Source: an uncultured Eubacteriales bacterium (GTDB taxonomy: Bacteria > Bacillota > Clostridia > Oscillospirales > CAG-272). Taken from it: 28,157 bases of DNA. The translations under genes were made by a program, and so were the position numbers. The stretch is taken from contig CABPZV010000010.1 of NCBI GenBank assembly GCA_902462015.1, forward strand, positions 1-28,157. Reading direction: 5' to 3'. Within the stretch, counting starts at the first letter, position 1. Each line of letters begins with the position of its first letter. This document shows positions 14,378 through 22,017 of this stretch, piece after piece. Below the pieces are notes generated by a model. The model was given only the letters and a program-made list of their open reading frames with translations, was not told the origin of the DNA and searched no databases.

Positions 14378-15904
14378 ATGAAGTTTAAAGGAAATATCAA
14401 AATTGACCGGAGGCTCAGGGCGTTATCACTATGCCTGTCTCTTGCGCTTTCCTGCGCAATGCTTTTCTCCTGTGCCGGCAGCGGCGGAAGTGAGAATCCG
14501 GCGGTAACCGATAAACAGGATTTTGAGACCGGAACCCCGGCGGCGGACACGAACGCGGATTATACCGAAAGGATTGTGCGCGGCTGTACCGCGGAGGACG
14601 CCGCAAAAGAGCTTGATTTGATCGGCGACGCCGATTTTGACGGGGCGGCGACAGTCATAGCTACCTGCAATTATGAAGATATTCTGTGTCCTTCTGAGGC
14701 TGCGGATGAAATTTCTGCGACTGCGCTTAAAAGAAATAAATATATAGAGGAAAAGTTCAATACATCGCTGGTATCCAAAAAATCGGCTTCCGAGTCAGAG
14801 CTGTTTGATGAGGTCAGGAAGAATAAGGCTTCCGGAGCTTACTATGCCGACCTGCTGTCTGTAAATGTAACGGAGGTCGGCACATATGCGGACGCCGGCC
14901 TGCTGATGAATCTTTACAGCCTTCCGGGTATGGATTTCTTTTCATATGATTATTTTAACACGGAAGCGATGTCTCAGATGAGAGCGGCATACAAGCTTTA
15001 TGCTGTCAGCGGGGATGCGACAAAGGATATACGACAGTATTACGCCGTGTTTTTTAACCGTCCGCTTGCCGTAGAGCTGGGCTTGGGCTCGCTTTATGAC
15101 CTTGTATACAGCGGAGGCTGGACCTGGGATAAATTTACCGAGCTTATGCAGACTGCCGCGGTTGCGCGCGGAACCGATTCGGTGACGGAAATCGGCGCAA
15201 TGACCGACCTTTCGGTGTCATCGCTTGCCGATGCTGTGATGACAGGAGCCGGAGTTCACTATATTGACACAGCATACGGTTCTGTTCCTGCGCTCGCAGA
15301 AAATCAGGATGCAATTCTCGACGTCATTTCGCTTTGCAGAAGGACGATTTCCGGTGGAAACGGATTTGAAAGCTGCTTCGGGACGGACGCTTCTGCAGTG
15401 TCGAGCTTCAGAGCTGGAAATATTCTCTTTTATGTCGGGAAGCTTGGCGACGCGGAGCTTCTTGCTTCGTCGGAAACTGAATGGGGTGTTCTTCCGCTGC
15501 CTGCATACAGTGCCGAAAAAGATGGAATTACGGCAAGCGATCCGTCTCACACGGCTGTTCTTGTGACTACGATTGACAATGCGCTGGCATCGAATACTGC
15601 GCTCATAATCCAGGCTCTTAATGCGGCTTCTTCGGGATGTATGGACGGCGCGGTAATTGAGTATCTTCAAAATACGGCACTGCGTGACAATTCTTCTATT
15701 TCTATGCTGAGATATATCGCCGGAAAAACAGCTGGGGTCGATTTTACACATGCTTTCTGCAATCTGGAGTCGCTTGTCTCCGCAACGCGTGACGCTTTTT
15801 ATGCCGGTGTTGACGGCGCGTCGTATACAAGCTATTACAACCGATACAGGAATACCGCGACAAGTCTTCTTAAAAGGGAATTTCCGCTGACTAATGCTGC
15901 ATGA
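14378..15904 (+). CDS. Extracellular solute-binding lipoprotein
   Basis: This 508-residue protein resembles family 1 extracellular solute-binding proteins of ABC importers, probably for a sugar or oligosaccharide. The signal peptide has a basic start (KIDRRLRAL), a hydrophobic core and a lipobox ending LFSC, so Cys32 would be lipidated and the protein held on the outer face of the membrane. After an acidic Ser/Thr/Asp-rich linker come segments typical of the fold, such as ADLLSVNVTEVGTYADAGLLMNL and YAVFFNRPLA, then GGWTWDKFTELM. No permease or ATPase gene lies next to it, and downstream is rpsO, so it is an orphan here. Its ribosome site (GAAAGG) is 18 bases from the ATG, which is long. The ligand is unknown. 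Confidence 0.82.
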   Translation: MKFKGNIKIDRRLRALSLCLSLALSCAMLFSCAGSGGSENPAVTDKQDFETGTPAADTNADYTERIVRGCTAEDAAKELDLIGDADFDGAATVIATCNYEDILCPSEAADEISATALKRNKYIEEKFNTSLVSKKSASESELFDEVRKNKASGAYYADLLSVNVTEVGTYADAGLLMNLYSLPGMDFFSYDYFNTEAMSQMRAAYKLYAVSGDATKDIRQYYAVFFNRPLAVELGLGSLYDLVYSGGWTWDKFTELMQTAAVARGTDSVTEIGAMTDLSVSSLADAVMTGAGVHYIDTAYGSVPALAENQDAILDVISLCRRTISGGNGFESCFGTDASAVSSFRAGNILFYVGKLGDAELLASSETEWGVLPLPAYSAEKDGITASDPSHTAVLVTTIDNALASNTALIIQALNAASSGCMDGAVIEYLQNTALRDNSSISMLRYIAGKTAGVDFTHAFCNLESLVSATRDAFYAGVDGASYTSYYNRYRNTATSLLKREFPLTNAA

Positions 15905-15955
15905 TTGTTAGATGGCACGAAAATGTAAAATAAATGTGAACAGCGAAAACATCTA

Positions 15956-15984
15956 TTTACATTAGTGAAAGGATATGGTATACT
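15956..15984 (+). promoter_or_regulatory. Sigma-A promoter for rpsO
   Basis: TTTACA at 15956-15961 and TATACT at 15979-15984 are separated by 17 bases. The predicted start is near 15991, about 110 bases before the rpsO ATG. Confidence 0.88.
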
Positions 15985-15990
15985 AATATC

Positions 15991-16100
15991 TGTATGTACG
16001 GCTTTCACGGCTTGCGGATAAAGGTTTCTTTTACAGAAACGAGGTTCATCCGCCGCTTGCTGAGTCTGCCGCAGCTTATAATATTAAGAGGTGAATCACA
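15991..16100 (+). promoter_or_regulatory. Structured rpsO leader, candidate S15 autoregulation site
   Basis: GCGGAT at 16014-16019 pairs with ATCCGC at 16048-16053, enclosing GTTTC/GAAAC (16024-16028 with 16036-16040) around a 7-base loop, with unpaired purines between the two helices. S15 commonly represses its own mRNA by binding a leader fold that mimics its 16S rRNA site. The fold is visible here, but the exact G-U/G-C recognition motif was not confirmed. Confidence 0.5.
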
Positions 16101-16364
16101 ATGACAAAGGAAGAAAAGCAAACTATCATCGAAGCTTACAAAACTCATGAGGGAGATACAGGATCTCCTGAGGTTCAGATTGCAATTCTGACTTACAGAA
16201 TCAACAGTCTTAACGAGCATCTGAAGAAGAACAAGAAGGACCATCACAGCCGTCGCGGACTGCTCAAAATGGTCGGACACCGCAGAAACCTTCTCGGATA
16301 TCTTATGAAAGAGGATATTGAACGCTACCGTTCTATAATTGAAAGGCTCGGTATCCGTAAGTAA
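16101..16364 (+). CDS. rpsO: 30S ribosomal protein S15
   Basis: This 87-residue protein binds 16S rRNA in the central domain and nucleates the 30S platform. It matches S15 end to end: the GDTGSPEVQIAILTYRI segment, LNEHLKKNKKDHHSRRGLL with the rRNA-binding histidines, and the terminal YLMKEDIERYRSIIERLGIRK. The ribosome site AGAGGTG lies 8 bases before the ATG. It has its own promoter and structured leader and is followed by a terminator, then a BXL repeat, then pnp. In most Bacillota rpsO and pnp are close neighbours; here the gap is about 476 bp. Confidence 0.98.
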   Translation: MTKEEKQTIIEAYKTHEGDTGSPEVQIAILTYRINSLNEHLKKNKKDHHSRRGLLKMVGHRRNLLGYLMKEDIERYRSIIERLGIRK

Positions 16365-16396
16365 GCTTTACACAGTCAGATACAGCGTAAATGCGG

Positions 16397-16440
16397 CAGG
16401 CGGAGGGATTCTCTCCGCCTGTCTGTGGGTTTTATAGTTT
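16397..16440 (+). terminator. Terminator after rpsO
   Basis: CAGGCGGAG at 16397-16405 pairs perfectly with CTCCGCCTG at 16413-16421 (7-base loop), followed by TCTGTGGGTTTTATAGTTTT. The U run starts some bases after the stem, so termination may be partial and allow read-through to pnp. Confidence 0.7.
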
Positions 16441-16467
16441 TAATCGGCGCTTTCCTGTTTTCTGCAA

Positions 16468-16533
16468 TCAAATAATCAGATATTTTCGTTTCGTTTGCTT
16501 TCGGCGGAGAAACGGCATTATCTGATTATTTGA
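16468..16533. repeat. 15-bp perfect inverted repeat between rpsO and pnp
   Basis: TCAAATAATCAGATA at 16468-16482 is the exact reverse complement of TATCTGATTATTTGA at 16519-16533, with a 36-base centre. A related string, AAACGGCATT followed by CAGATTATTT, occurs after the amidase gene near 6473-6492. Apart from this, the terminator and BXL copy E, the rpsO-pnp gap shows no gene. Confidence 0.6.
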
Positions 16534-16597
16534 AAACGCTGAGGCGTATTCAGCAAACATGTCCGGATTCGTTCAGGGTTAAAAGAAAGCTGCTGAA

Positions 16598-16779
16598 ATA
16601 ACTTAGGCAAGATGTCCCGCCATTAAGGCAGCAGCTTTAATGGTGGTCGCCTCTTAGGGCGGCAGCCTTAATGGCGATCGCCTTTCAGGCGGCGGGTTAC
16701 ATTTTACCATTCAGTGGGAGATACAAGATCCTACTGGAATGGTTGCCACGCCATTTGAAGGGGCAAGCTCCTTATTGAA
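16598..16779 (+). repeat. BXL intergenic repeat, copy E (between rpsO and pnp)
   Basis: A complete copy from ATAACTTAGGCAAGATG to GGGGCAAGCTCCTTATTGAA. It has two long arms (CCGCCATTAAGGC/GCTTTAATGGTGG with two G-U pairs; TCGCCTCTTAGGGC/GCCTTAATGGCGA) and the short CGCCTTTCAGGCG arm. It lies in the sense direction of rpsO and pnp and ends 61 bp before the pnp start. Confidence 0.95.
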
Positions 16780-16840
16780 CGGCGCTAAAATCCACGTCTG
16801 AATTAATTTGTCTTTTCATCAGAAAGGAACAGCAGCAATA

Positions 16841-18997
16841 ATGTTTGAAAATTTTAAAACCTTTGAATTCGAGCTTGCAGGGCGCAGGCTTGTAATTGAA
16901 ACCGGCAAGATGGCCGGACTTGCAAATGGCTCTTGTCTTGTCAGATACGGAGATACGGCGGTTTTGTGTTCTGCAACTGCCTCCGCCCGTCCGCGTCCTG
17001 GCATTGACTTTTTACCGCTTTCGGTTGATTTTGAGGAACGTCTCTATTCTGTGGGACATATTCCCGGCAGCTACAACCGCAGAGAGGGAAGACCTACGGA
17101 TAAGGCTATACTCGCATCCCGCGTGATTGACCGTCCTATCCGTCCTTTATTTCCTAAGGACCTGCGCAATGACGTCAATATAAATCTTACCGTCATGTCG
17201 GTTGACCCTGATTGTTCACATGAAATTGCGGGTATGATCGGCGCTTCTATCGCACTTTCAATTTCAGATATCCCGTGGAACGGTCCGATTGCCGGGGTCT
17301 ATGTCGGACTTGTGAATGGAGAGATAGTTATCAATCCTACCGAAGAGCAGCGCCGAGACAGCGATTTGGAGCTCACTGTGGCAGGAAGCCATAAAAAAGT
17401 AGTGATGATCGAGGCCGGCGCTAAAGAGGTTGACGACGACACAATGTTTGCCGCCATTATGAAGGCGCATGAGCTGATCAAAGAGCTTTGCACCTTTATT
17501 GACGGAATTGTGGCCGAAATAGGAAAACCAAAATTCAGCTACGAGCCGCATCATGTAAACGAAGAGGTTTATAATGCAATTGAGTCTGATTATATGGACG
17601 ATATTATGACTGCTTTGGATACGGATGATAAAAATGTACGCGACGCCGGTATGGAGGCGATTACCGCAAAGGCTCTGGAAAAATATGCTGATAAATTTGA
17701 AACCGAAGAGCTTGCCGCGTCCGGCATTGGAGAAATCCTGTACAAGCTTCAGAAGGTTGTTGTTCGCAAATGGCTTCTTGAAGAGGGTAAGCGAGTCGAC
17801 GGACGCCGCCTTGACCAGATTCGGCCTCTTGCGGCTGAGATAGATCTTCTTCCGAGGGTACACGGCTCTGGAATGTTTACCAGAGGACAGACTCAGGTTC
17901 TCACGGTGTGTACACTTGGAACAATCGGAGAGGAACAGTCTCTTGACGGAATTGACGGCGTGGAATCAAAACGGTATATGCACCAGTACAATATGCCTGG
18001 TTACTCTACCGGAGACGCTAAGAGCTCAAGAAGTCCCGGACGCCGCGAGATAGGTCACGGCGCGCTTGCAGAGCGTTCTCTTGTGCCGGTTCTTCCTGAC
18101 GAGAAGGAATTCCCTTATGCGATTCGCTGTGTCTCCGAGGTCTTAAGCTCAAACGGTTCAACTTCTCAGGCTTCTGTATGCGGTTCCACGCTTGCGCTTA
18201 TGGCGGCCGGAGTTCCGATTAAGGCTCCTGTAGCTGGTATTTCCTGCGGCCTTATTACCGAGGGCGAACGCTGGATGACAATGATCGATATACAGGGACT
18301 TGAAGATTTTTACGGAGATATGGATTTTAAGGTCGCCGGTACTCATAAGGGTATAACCTCCATTCAGATGGATTTGAAAATCGACGGTCTTACCCCTGAA
18401 ATAATTAAAGAGGCTCTTGCGACAACTCATAAAGCGCGTGATTATATAATCGACGATATTATTCTTAAGACTATCTCCGCTCCGCGCAGCGAAGTGTCAA
18501 AATACGCTCCTAAGATGATTTCAATGACAATTCCTGAGGAAAAGATCCGCGATGTTATCGGTACCGGAGGAAAGGTTATTCAAAAGATTGTAGCCGATAC
18601 AGGTGCTAAAATCGATATCGAGGATGACGGTTCTGTATTCATTTCAGCTGTCGACCGCGATAATGCGCTTAAGGCTCAGGAAATTATAAAGGGAATTATA
18701 TTTGAACCGGAAGTGGGCGCTGTTTATACAGGTCCCGTAACAAGAATCATTCCGATCGGCGCATTCGTTGAAATTGCTCCGGGCAAGGAGGGACTTGTTC
18801 ATATTTCCAAGCTGGAAAACCGCCGTGTTGAAAAGGTTGAGGATGTTTGCGCTGTCGGTGATACGATGACTGTGAAATTCCTCGGTACAGATGAAAAGGG
18901 CAGACTTAATCTTTCGCGCAAGGACGCGCTTCCGAAGCCGGAGGGCGGACATTCCGAGGAGCATCCGCGCCGCCCTTTCCGCAAGCCGATTGACTGA
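16841..18997 (+). CDS. pnp: Polyribonucleotide nucleotidyltransferase (PNPase)
   Basis: This 718-residue phosphorolytic 3'-5' exoribonuclease acts in RNA turnover and works as a trimeric ring. Domains in order: a first RNase PH domain (residues about 10-140, FFSVDFEERL-type core seen as LSVDFEERLYS), an alpha-helical linker, a second RNase PH domain (about 310-540; VHGSGMFTRGQTQVL, NGSTSQASVCG, MDIQG-type DIQGLEDFYGDMDFKVAGT with the catalytic aspartates), a KH domain with the GTGG loop near 570, and an S1 domain (GAVYTGPVTRIIPIGAFVEI). The ATG at 16841 (MFENFKTFEF) has AGAAAGGA 12 bases upstream; an earlier in-frame start precedes that site. The tail is Pro/Arg-rich. It sits downstream of rpsO, the usual order, but separated by a BXL repeat. 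Confidence 0.98.
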   Translation: MFENFKTFEFELAGRRLVIETGKMAGLANGSCLVRYGDTAVLCSATASARPRPGIDFLPLSVDFEERLYSVGHIPGSYNRREGRPTDKAILASRVIDRPIRPLFPKDLRNDVNINLTVMSVDPDCSHEIAGMIGASIALSISDIPWNGPIAGVYVGLVNGEIVINPTEEQRRDSDLELTVAGSHKKVVMIEAGAKEVDDDTMFAAIMKAHELIKELCTFIDGIVAEIGKPKFSYEPHHVNEEVYNAIESDYMDDIMTALDTDDKNVRDAGMEAITAKALEKYADKFETEELAASGIGEILYKLQKVVVRKWLLEEGKRVDGRRLDQIRPLAAEIDLLPRVHGSGMFTRGQTQVLTVCTLGTIGEEQSLDGIDGVESKRYMHQYNMPGYSTGDAKSSRSPGRREIGHGALAERSLVPVLPDEKEFPYAIRCVSEVLSSNGSTSQASVCGSTLALMAAGVPIKAPVAGISCGLITEGERWMTMIDIQGLEDFYGDMDFKVAGTHKGITSIQMDLKIDGLTPEIIKEALATTHKARDYIIDDIILKTISAPRSEVSKYAPKMISMTIPEEKIRDVIGTGGKVIQKIVADTGAKIDIEDDGSVFISAVDRDNALKAQEIIKGIIFEPEVGAVYTGPVTRIIPIGAFVEIAPGKEGLVHISKLENRRVEKVEDVCAVGDTMTVKFLGTDEKGRLNLSRKDALPKPEGGHSEEHPRRPFRKPID

Positions 18998-19012
18998 TTG
19001 CCGTACGGCAGC

Positions 19013-19045
19013 GCCTTATGTACGGGCTTTCAGTCTTAATTCGAA
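19013..19045 (+). repeat. Short direct repeat, copy 1 (upstream of the isomerase gene)
   Basis: GCCTTATGTACGGGCTTTCA then GTCTTAATTCGAA closely matches GCCTTATGACGGGCTTTCAG at 20107-20126 and the CCTTTATTGAA after it. Both lie in front of a plus-strand carbohydrate gene. The function is unknown; it may be a remnant or a shared leader segment. Confidence 0.5.
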
Positions 19046-19086
19046 ATGAGGCTTTGACCTTATTTAAAATATATTAGTTTTTAGGA

Positions 19087-19113
19087 TTCATACCGCCTTC
19101 ACGGCGGTATGAA
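19087..19113 (+). other. Strong hairpin between pnp and the isomerase gene
   Basis: TTCATACCGCC at 19087-19097 pairs perfectly with GGCGGTATGAA at 19103-19113 around TTCAC. There is no U run after it on the plus strand, so it may protect the pnp 3' end or act in the leader of the next gene. A second stem, GCTCTTG/CAAGAGC (19136-19142 with 19149-19155), lies between a strong AAAGGAAG and the isomerase ATG. Confidence 0.6.
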
Positions 19114-19166
19114 ATCAAAATCTGAAAGAAAGGAAGCTCTTGAATTAACAAGAGCCGGATAATGTT

Positions 19167-19985
19167 ATGGCACTTCCTGTTGCACTTCAGGTTTACACTG
19201 TTCGCGATTACGCTGAGCGTGATTTTGCGGATGCTATGAAAAAAGTCAAGGAAATCGGATACGATTATGTAGAGCTTGCAGGGCTTTACGGTCATACTGT
19301 TAAAGAAATCAGAGCTGCTCTCCGCGCAGCCGGTGTTAAAGCTATTTCTGCTCATGTACCGGTGGCTGAGCTGCTTGCCGATACGGGAGCTACTGTAGCT
19401 ACCTACAAGGCTGTCGGAGTCAAGTACATAGTAATTCCATATGCACCGGAGGACATGCGTCCCGGAGTCGCTGAAAATTACGACGAGGTAATCAAAAAGA
19501 TAGCTTATATAGGACGCATCTGCGGAGAACAGGGAATACAGCTGCTTTATCATAATCATGATTTTGAGTTTGTAAAAATGCCTGATGGTTCGTATGGACT
19601 TGATTATCTTTATTCTCATCTTCCTGCAGAGTATCTCCAGACCGAGCTTGATCTCTGCTGGGTGAAGGTTTCCGGGCTTGATCCGGTTGAGTATCTCCAA
19701 AAATACTACGGCCGTGCTCCGATAGTTCATTATAAGGATTATGTCGGAAACAAAACCGAAAATATGTATGAGCTTATCGGCACCGACACCGCGCATGCGG
19801 AAACATCTTCGGAATTTGCATTCCGTCCTCTCGGTCAGGGAGTTCAGGATATGCCGGCCATACTCGAAAAGACTATGGAGGTATATACAAAATATGTTGT
19901 TGTCGAGCAGGACAACTGTTATGACCAGGACACAATGGAAGCGGCAAAGCAGAGCAGAGAATATCTGAAATCTCTTGGCTGGTAA
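19167..19985 (+). CDS. Sugar phosphate isomerase/epimerase (AP endonuclease 2-like TIM barrel)
   Basis: This 272-residue cytosolic TIM-barrel protein belongs to the xylose-isomerase-like superfamily. The sequence shows VALQVYTVRDYAE at strand 1, YDYVELAGLYG (metal or substrate Glu), ISAHVPV, YIVIPYAPEDMRP, LLYHNHDFEF (conserved His-Asn-His), TELDLCWVKVSG (Asp), IVHYKDY (His) and the final VVEQDNCYDQDTME (Glu). These are the usual residues for a divalent metal and a ring-opening isomerisation. The substrate is unknown; the GH78-like gene downstream suggests sugar catabolism. The ATG at 19167 has only a weak GGAT near it; a stronger AAAGGAAG lies about 30 bases upstream, with a hairpin in between. 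Confidence 0.9.
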   Translation: MALPVALQVYTVRDYAERDFADAMKKVKEIGYDYVELAGLYGHTVKEIRAALRAAGVKAISAHVPVAELLADTGATVATYKAVGVKYIVIPYAPEDMRPGVAENYDEVIKKIAYIGRICGEQGIQLLYHNHDFEFVKMPDGSYGLDYLYSHLPAEYLQTELDLCWVKVSGLDPVEYLQKYYGRAPIVHYKDYVGNKTENMYELIGTDTAHAETSSEFAFRPLGQGVQDMPAILEKTMEVYTKYVVVEQDNCYDQDTMEAAKQSREYLKSLGW

Positions 19986-19995
19986 TATAAAAAAC

Positions 19996-20049
19996 GTTCC
20001 CTCTCCGGCTGCGGAATATTGCCCGGCAGTCTGGGAGGGAAACTTTTTT
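19996..20049 (+). terminator. Terminator after the isomerase gene
   Basis: GTTCCCTC at 19996-20003 pairs with GAGGGAAAC at 20035-20043 (one bulged A), with further pairing CCGGCTG/CGGCAG-type inside, then TTTTTT at 20044-20049. A classical intrinsic terminator. Confidence 0.85.
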
Positions 20050-20106
20050 GGCAAGGTGTGCAGTGCCGTTACGGTGTTTCGGAGGCGGAATGTACCGTCG
20101 CCAAAC

Positions 20107-20137
20107 GCCTTATGACGGGCTTTCAGCCTTTATTGAA
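20107..20137 (+). repeat. Short direct repeat, copy 2 (upstream of the glycosidase gene)
   Basis: This is the partner of the repeat at 19013-19045 (GCCTTATG.ACGGGCTTTCAG shared). It lies between the isomerase terminator and the AAGGAACGG ribosome site of the following gene. Confidence 0.5.
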
Positions 20138-20161
20138 CAAAAATAAGGAACGGTTGTTTAT

Positions 20162-21883
20162 ATGAAAAAAATCGGTGATATCAATCCTTCTCTTGCCGGA
20201 TATGCAGCAGATCCGCGCGTCCGCCGATATCTTTCCCCGGTACGTATTGTTAAAATTTTTGGTGACGCTTCGGGCGCTGAGAATTTAATCGGCGAAAAGG
20301 CATGTCAGATAACGCTCGGCGGCGGAGAGGATGTCTGCACGCTTTCTAACGTGACGGGCTGCTCTGAAAATGCCGGTGTTCTGCTTGACTACGGAACCGA
20401 GATCAGCGGAACTGCGAGAATTATGGTGTTTGGGGTAAACAGCGGAACGGGAAGAGCGGATTTGCATATAAGATTCGGAGAGTCGGTTTCCGAGGCGCTT
20501 TCTGATCTCGGAGAAAAAAATTCGTGCTGCGATCATGCAAACCGGGATGAAATGATAAATGTCGGCTTTCTGAGTGCAAACGAAACAAACGAAACCGGTT
20601 TTAGATTTATTTATCTTGAGCTGACAGGCGAAGATGTATCGGTTTCGCTGAAGGCTGTACAGGCTGTGTTTATTTTTCAGGATCTTGAATACCGTGGGAG
20701 CTTTGAATGCAGTGATCCTCTTGTCAATAAGATATGGCAGACAGCCGCTTATACCGCTCATCTTAATATGCAGGAATACCTTTGGGACGGAATTAAACGG
20801 GACAGGCTTGTATGGATCGGAGATATGCAGACGGAGGTTATGACCATAGCGTCTGTTTTCGGTTATAACGATATTGTCCCGCGTTCGATGGATCTTGTAC
20901 GCGATGAGACTCCTGTCGGGGAATGGATGAATGGAATTTCTTCATACTCTCTATGGTGGATTTTTCTGCAATATGATTTCTATATGAGCTACGGTGACTA
21001 TGCTTATCTTTTGCAGCAGAGAGAGTATATGACCGGGCTTCTTTCCCTTTTGTGCGGATACGTCGGTGACGACGGCGCAGAAAAGCTTCCGGAGAGCCGC
21101 TTTATCGACTGGCCGAATTCCGAAAATGAGGAAGCTAAGCATGCAGGCCTCCAGAGTATGCTTCTCATGGCAATGGAACGCGGAGCCTTTATCTGTGATA
21201 CGCTCGGCGAATATGAGATATCTGATAAATGCAGAAAAGCGGCTGAAAAGCTTTCAGGACACCGTCCTTCTGCCGGAGGCTCTAAGCAGGCTGCTTCGCT
21301 TATGGTATGTGCCGGACTGGCGGACGCTGAAAAGACAAACCGGGAGATTCTTTCTGTTGGGGGCGCAAAAGGCTTTTCAACATTTCTTGGATATTATACT
21401 CTTTCAGCTATTGCGGAATCAGGAGATTATGACGGTGCGATAGAAGCTATGAAACAGTATTGGGGCGGAATGCTTGACATGGGTGCGACGACCTTCTGGG
21501 AGGATTTCAATATCGACTGGATGGAAAATTCCGGTCGTATTGACGAGCCCGTTCCTGATGGCAAAAGAGATATTCACGGCGACTTCGGTGCATATTGTTA
21601 TCTTGGCTTCCGTCACAGCCTTTGCCACGGCTGGGCGTCAGGCCCCGTTCCGTATCTTGCGCAGACAGTGCTGGGCGTAAAAGTAACGTCACCGGGGACA
21701 AGAAGTGTCGACATTGTTCCCCATCTTGGGCGCCTTGATTATGTTAAGGGCAGTTATCCGACGCCGCACGGCGATATTCGTATTTCTCATGTGCGCGGAA
21801 GCGGCGGTATCATTGATACAAAGGTAGAGCTGCCTCCGATGTGGAGAAAAACCGGCGCGGTCAGCTATGAATACTTCGGCTGA
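20162..21883 (+). CDS. GH78-like alpha-L-rhamnosidase family protein, cytoplasmic
   Basis: This 573-residue protein has an N-terminal beta-rich domain (about 1-190) and an (alpha/alpha)6 barrel. Barrel motifs fit family GH78: YLWDGIKRDRLVWIGDMQTE (the general acid lies in this region in known members), GEWMNGISSYSLWW, MGATTFWEDF near residue 440 (base region), and SLCHGWASGPVPYLAQ near 510. It ends with a short C-terminal beta domain (VDIVPHLGRLDYVKGSYPTPHGDI). No signal peptide, so it would act on imported sugars. It is shorter than many GH78 enzymes, which carry extra N-terminal domains. Rhamnose specificity is a family guess; other unsaturated or deoxy sugars are possible. The ribosome site AAGGAACGG lies about 8 bases before the ATG. 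Confidence 0.82.
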   Translation: MKKIGDINPSLAGYAADPRVRRYLSPVRIVKIFGDASGAENLIGEKACQITLGGGEDVCTLSNVTGCSENAGVLLDYGTEISGTARIMVFGVNSGTGRADLHIRFGESVSEALSDLGEKNSCCDHANRDEMINVGFLSANETNETGFRFIYLELTGEDVSVSLKAVQAVFIFQDLEYRGSFECSDPLVNKIWQTAAYTAHLNMQEYLWDGIKRDRLVWIGDMQTEVMTIASVFGYNDIVPRSMDLVRDETPVGEWMNGISSYSLWWIFLQYDFYMSYGDYAYLLQQREYMTGLLSLLCGYVGDDGAEKLPESRFIDWPNSENEEAKHAGLQSMLLMAMERGAFICDTLGEYEISDKCRKAAEKLSGHRPSAGGSKQAASLMVCAGLADAEKTNREILSVGGAKGFSTFLGYYTLSAIAESGDYDGAIEAMKQYWGGMLDMGATTFWEDFNIDWMENSGRIDEPVPDGKRDIHGDFGAYCYLGFRHSLCHGWASGPVPYLAQTVLGVKVTSPGTRSVDIVPHLGRLDYVKGSYPTPHGDIRISHVRGSGGIIDTKVELPPMWRKTGAVSYEYFG

Positions 21884-21947
21884 AAAAAGGCTGTTTTTTG
21901 TAAAGGCACGGCCGCAGAGCTCTTCGGACAAATCAATGAAAATCAAT

Positions 21948-21995
21948 AAAAAATACCGGCAAGCATATTCTCAGAATTGCTTTCCGGTATTTTTT
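21948..21995. terminator. Bidirectional terminator between the glycosidase gene and bioY
   Basis: AAATACCGG at 21951-21959 pairs with CCGGTATTT at 21984-21992, with inner CAAGCA/TGCTT pairing, and A and T runs at both outer sides. It serves the convergent plus gene ending at 21883 and the minus gene ending at 22018. Confidence 0.88.
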
Positions 21996-22017
21996 GTATC
22001 TGCGAGTTGTATTAGCT

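Noticed and set aside
17264..17863. Minus-strand open frame of about 199 codons within pnp
   Set aside because: Antisense shadow of a highly conserved gene.
19074..20054. Minus-strand open frame of 326 codons
   Set aside because: It lies entirely antisense to the well-supported isomerase gene, has no recognisable domain and no ribosome site; codon content reflects the opposite strand.
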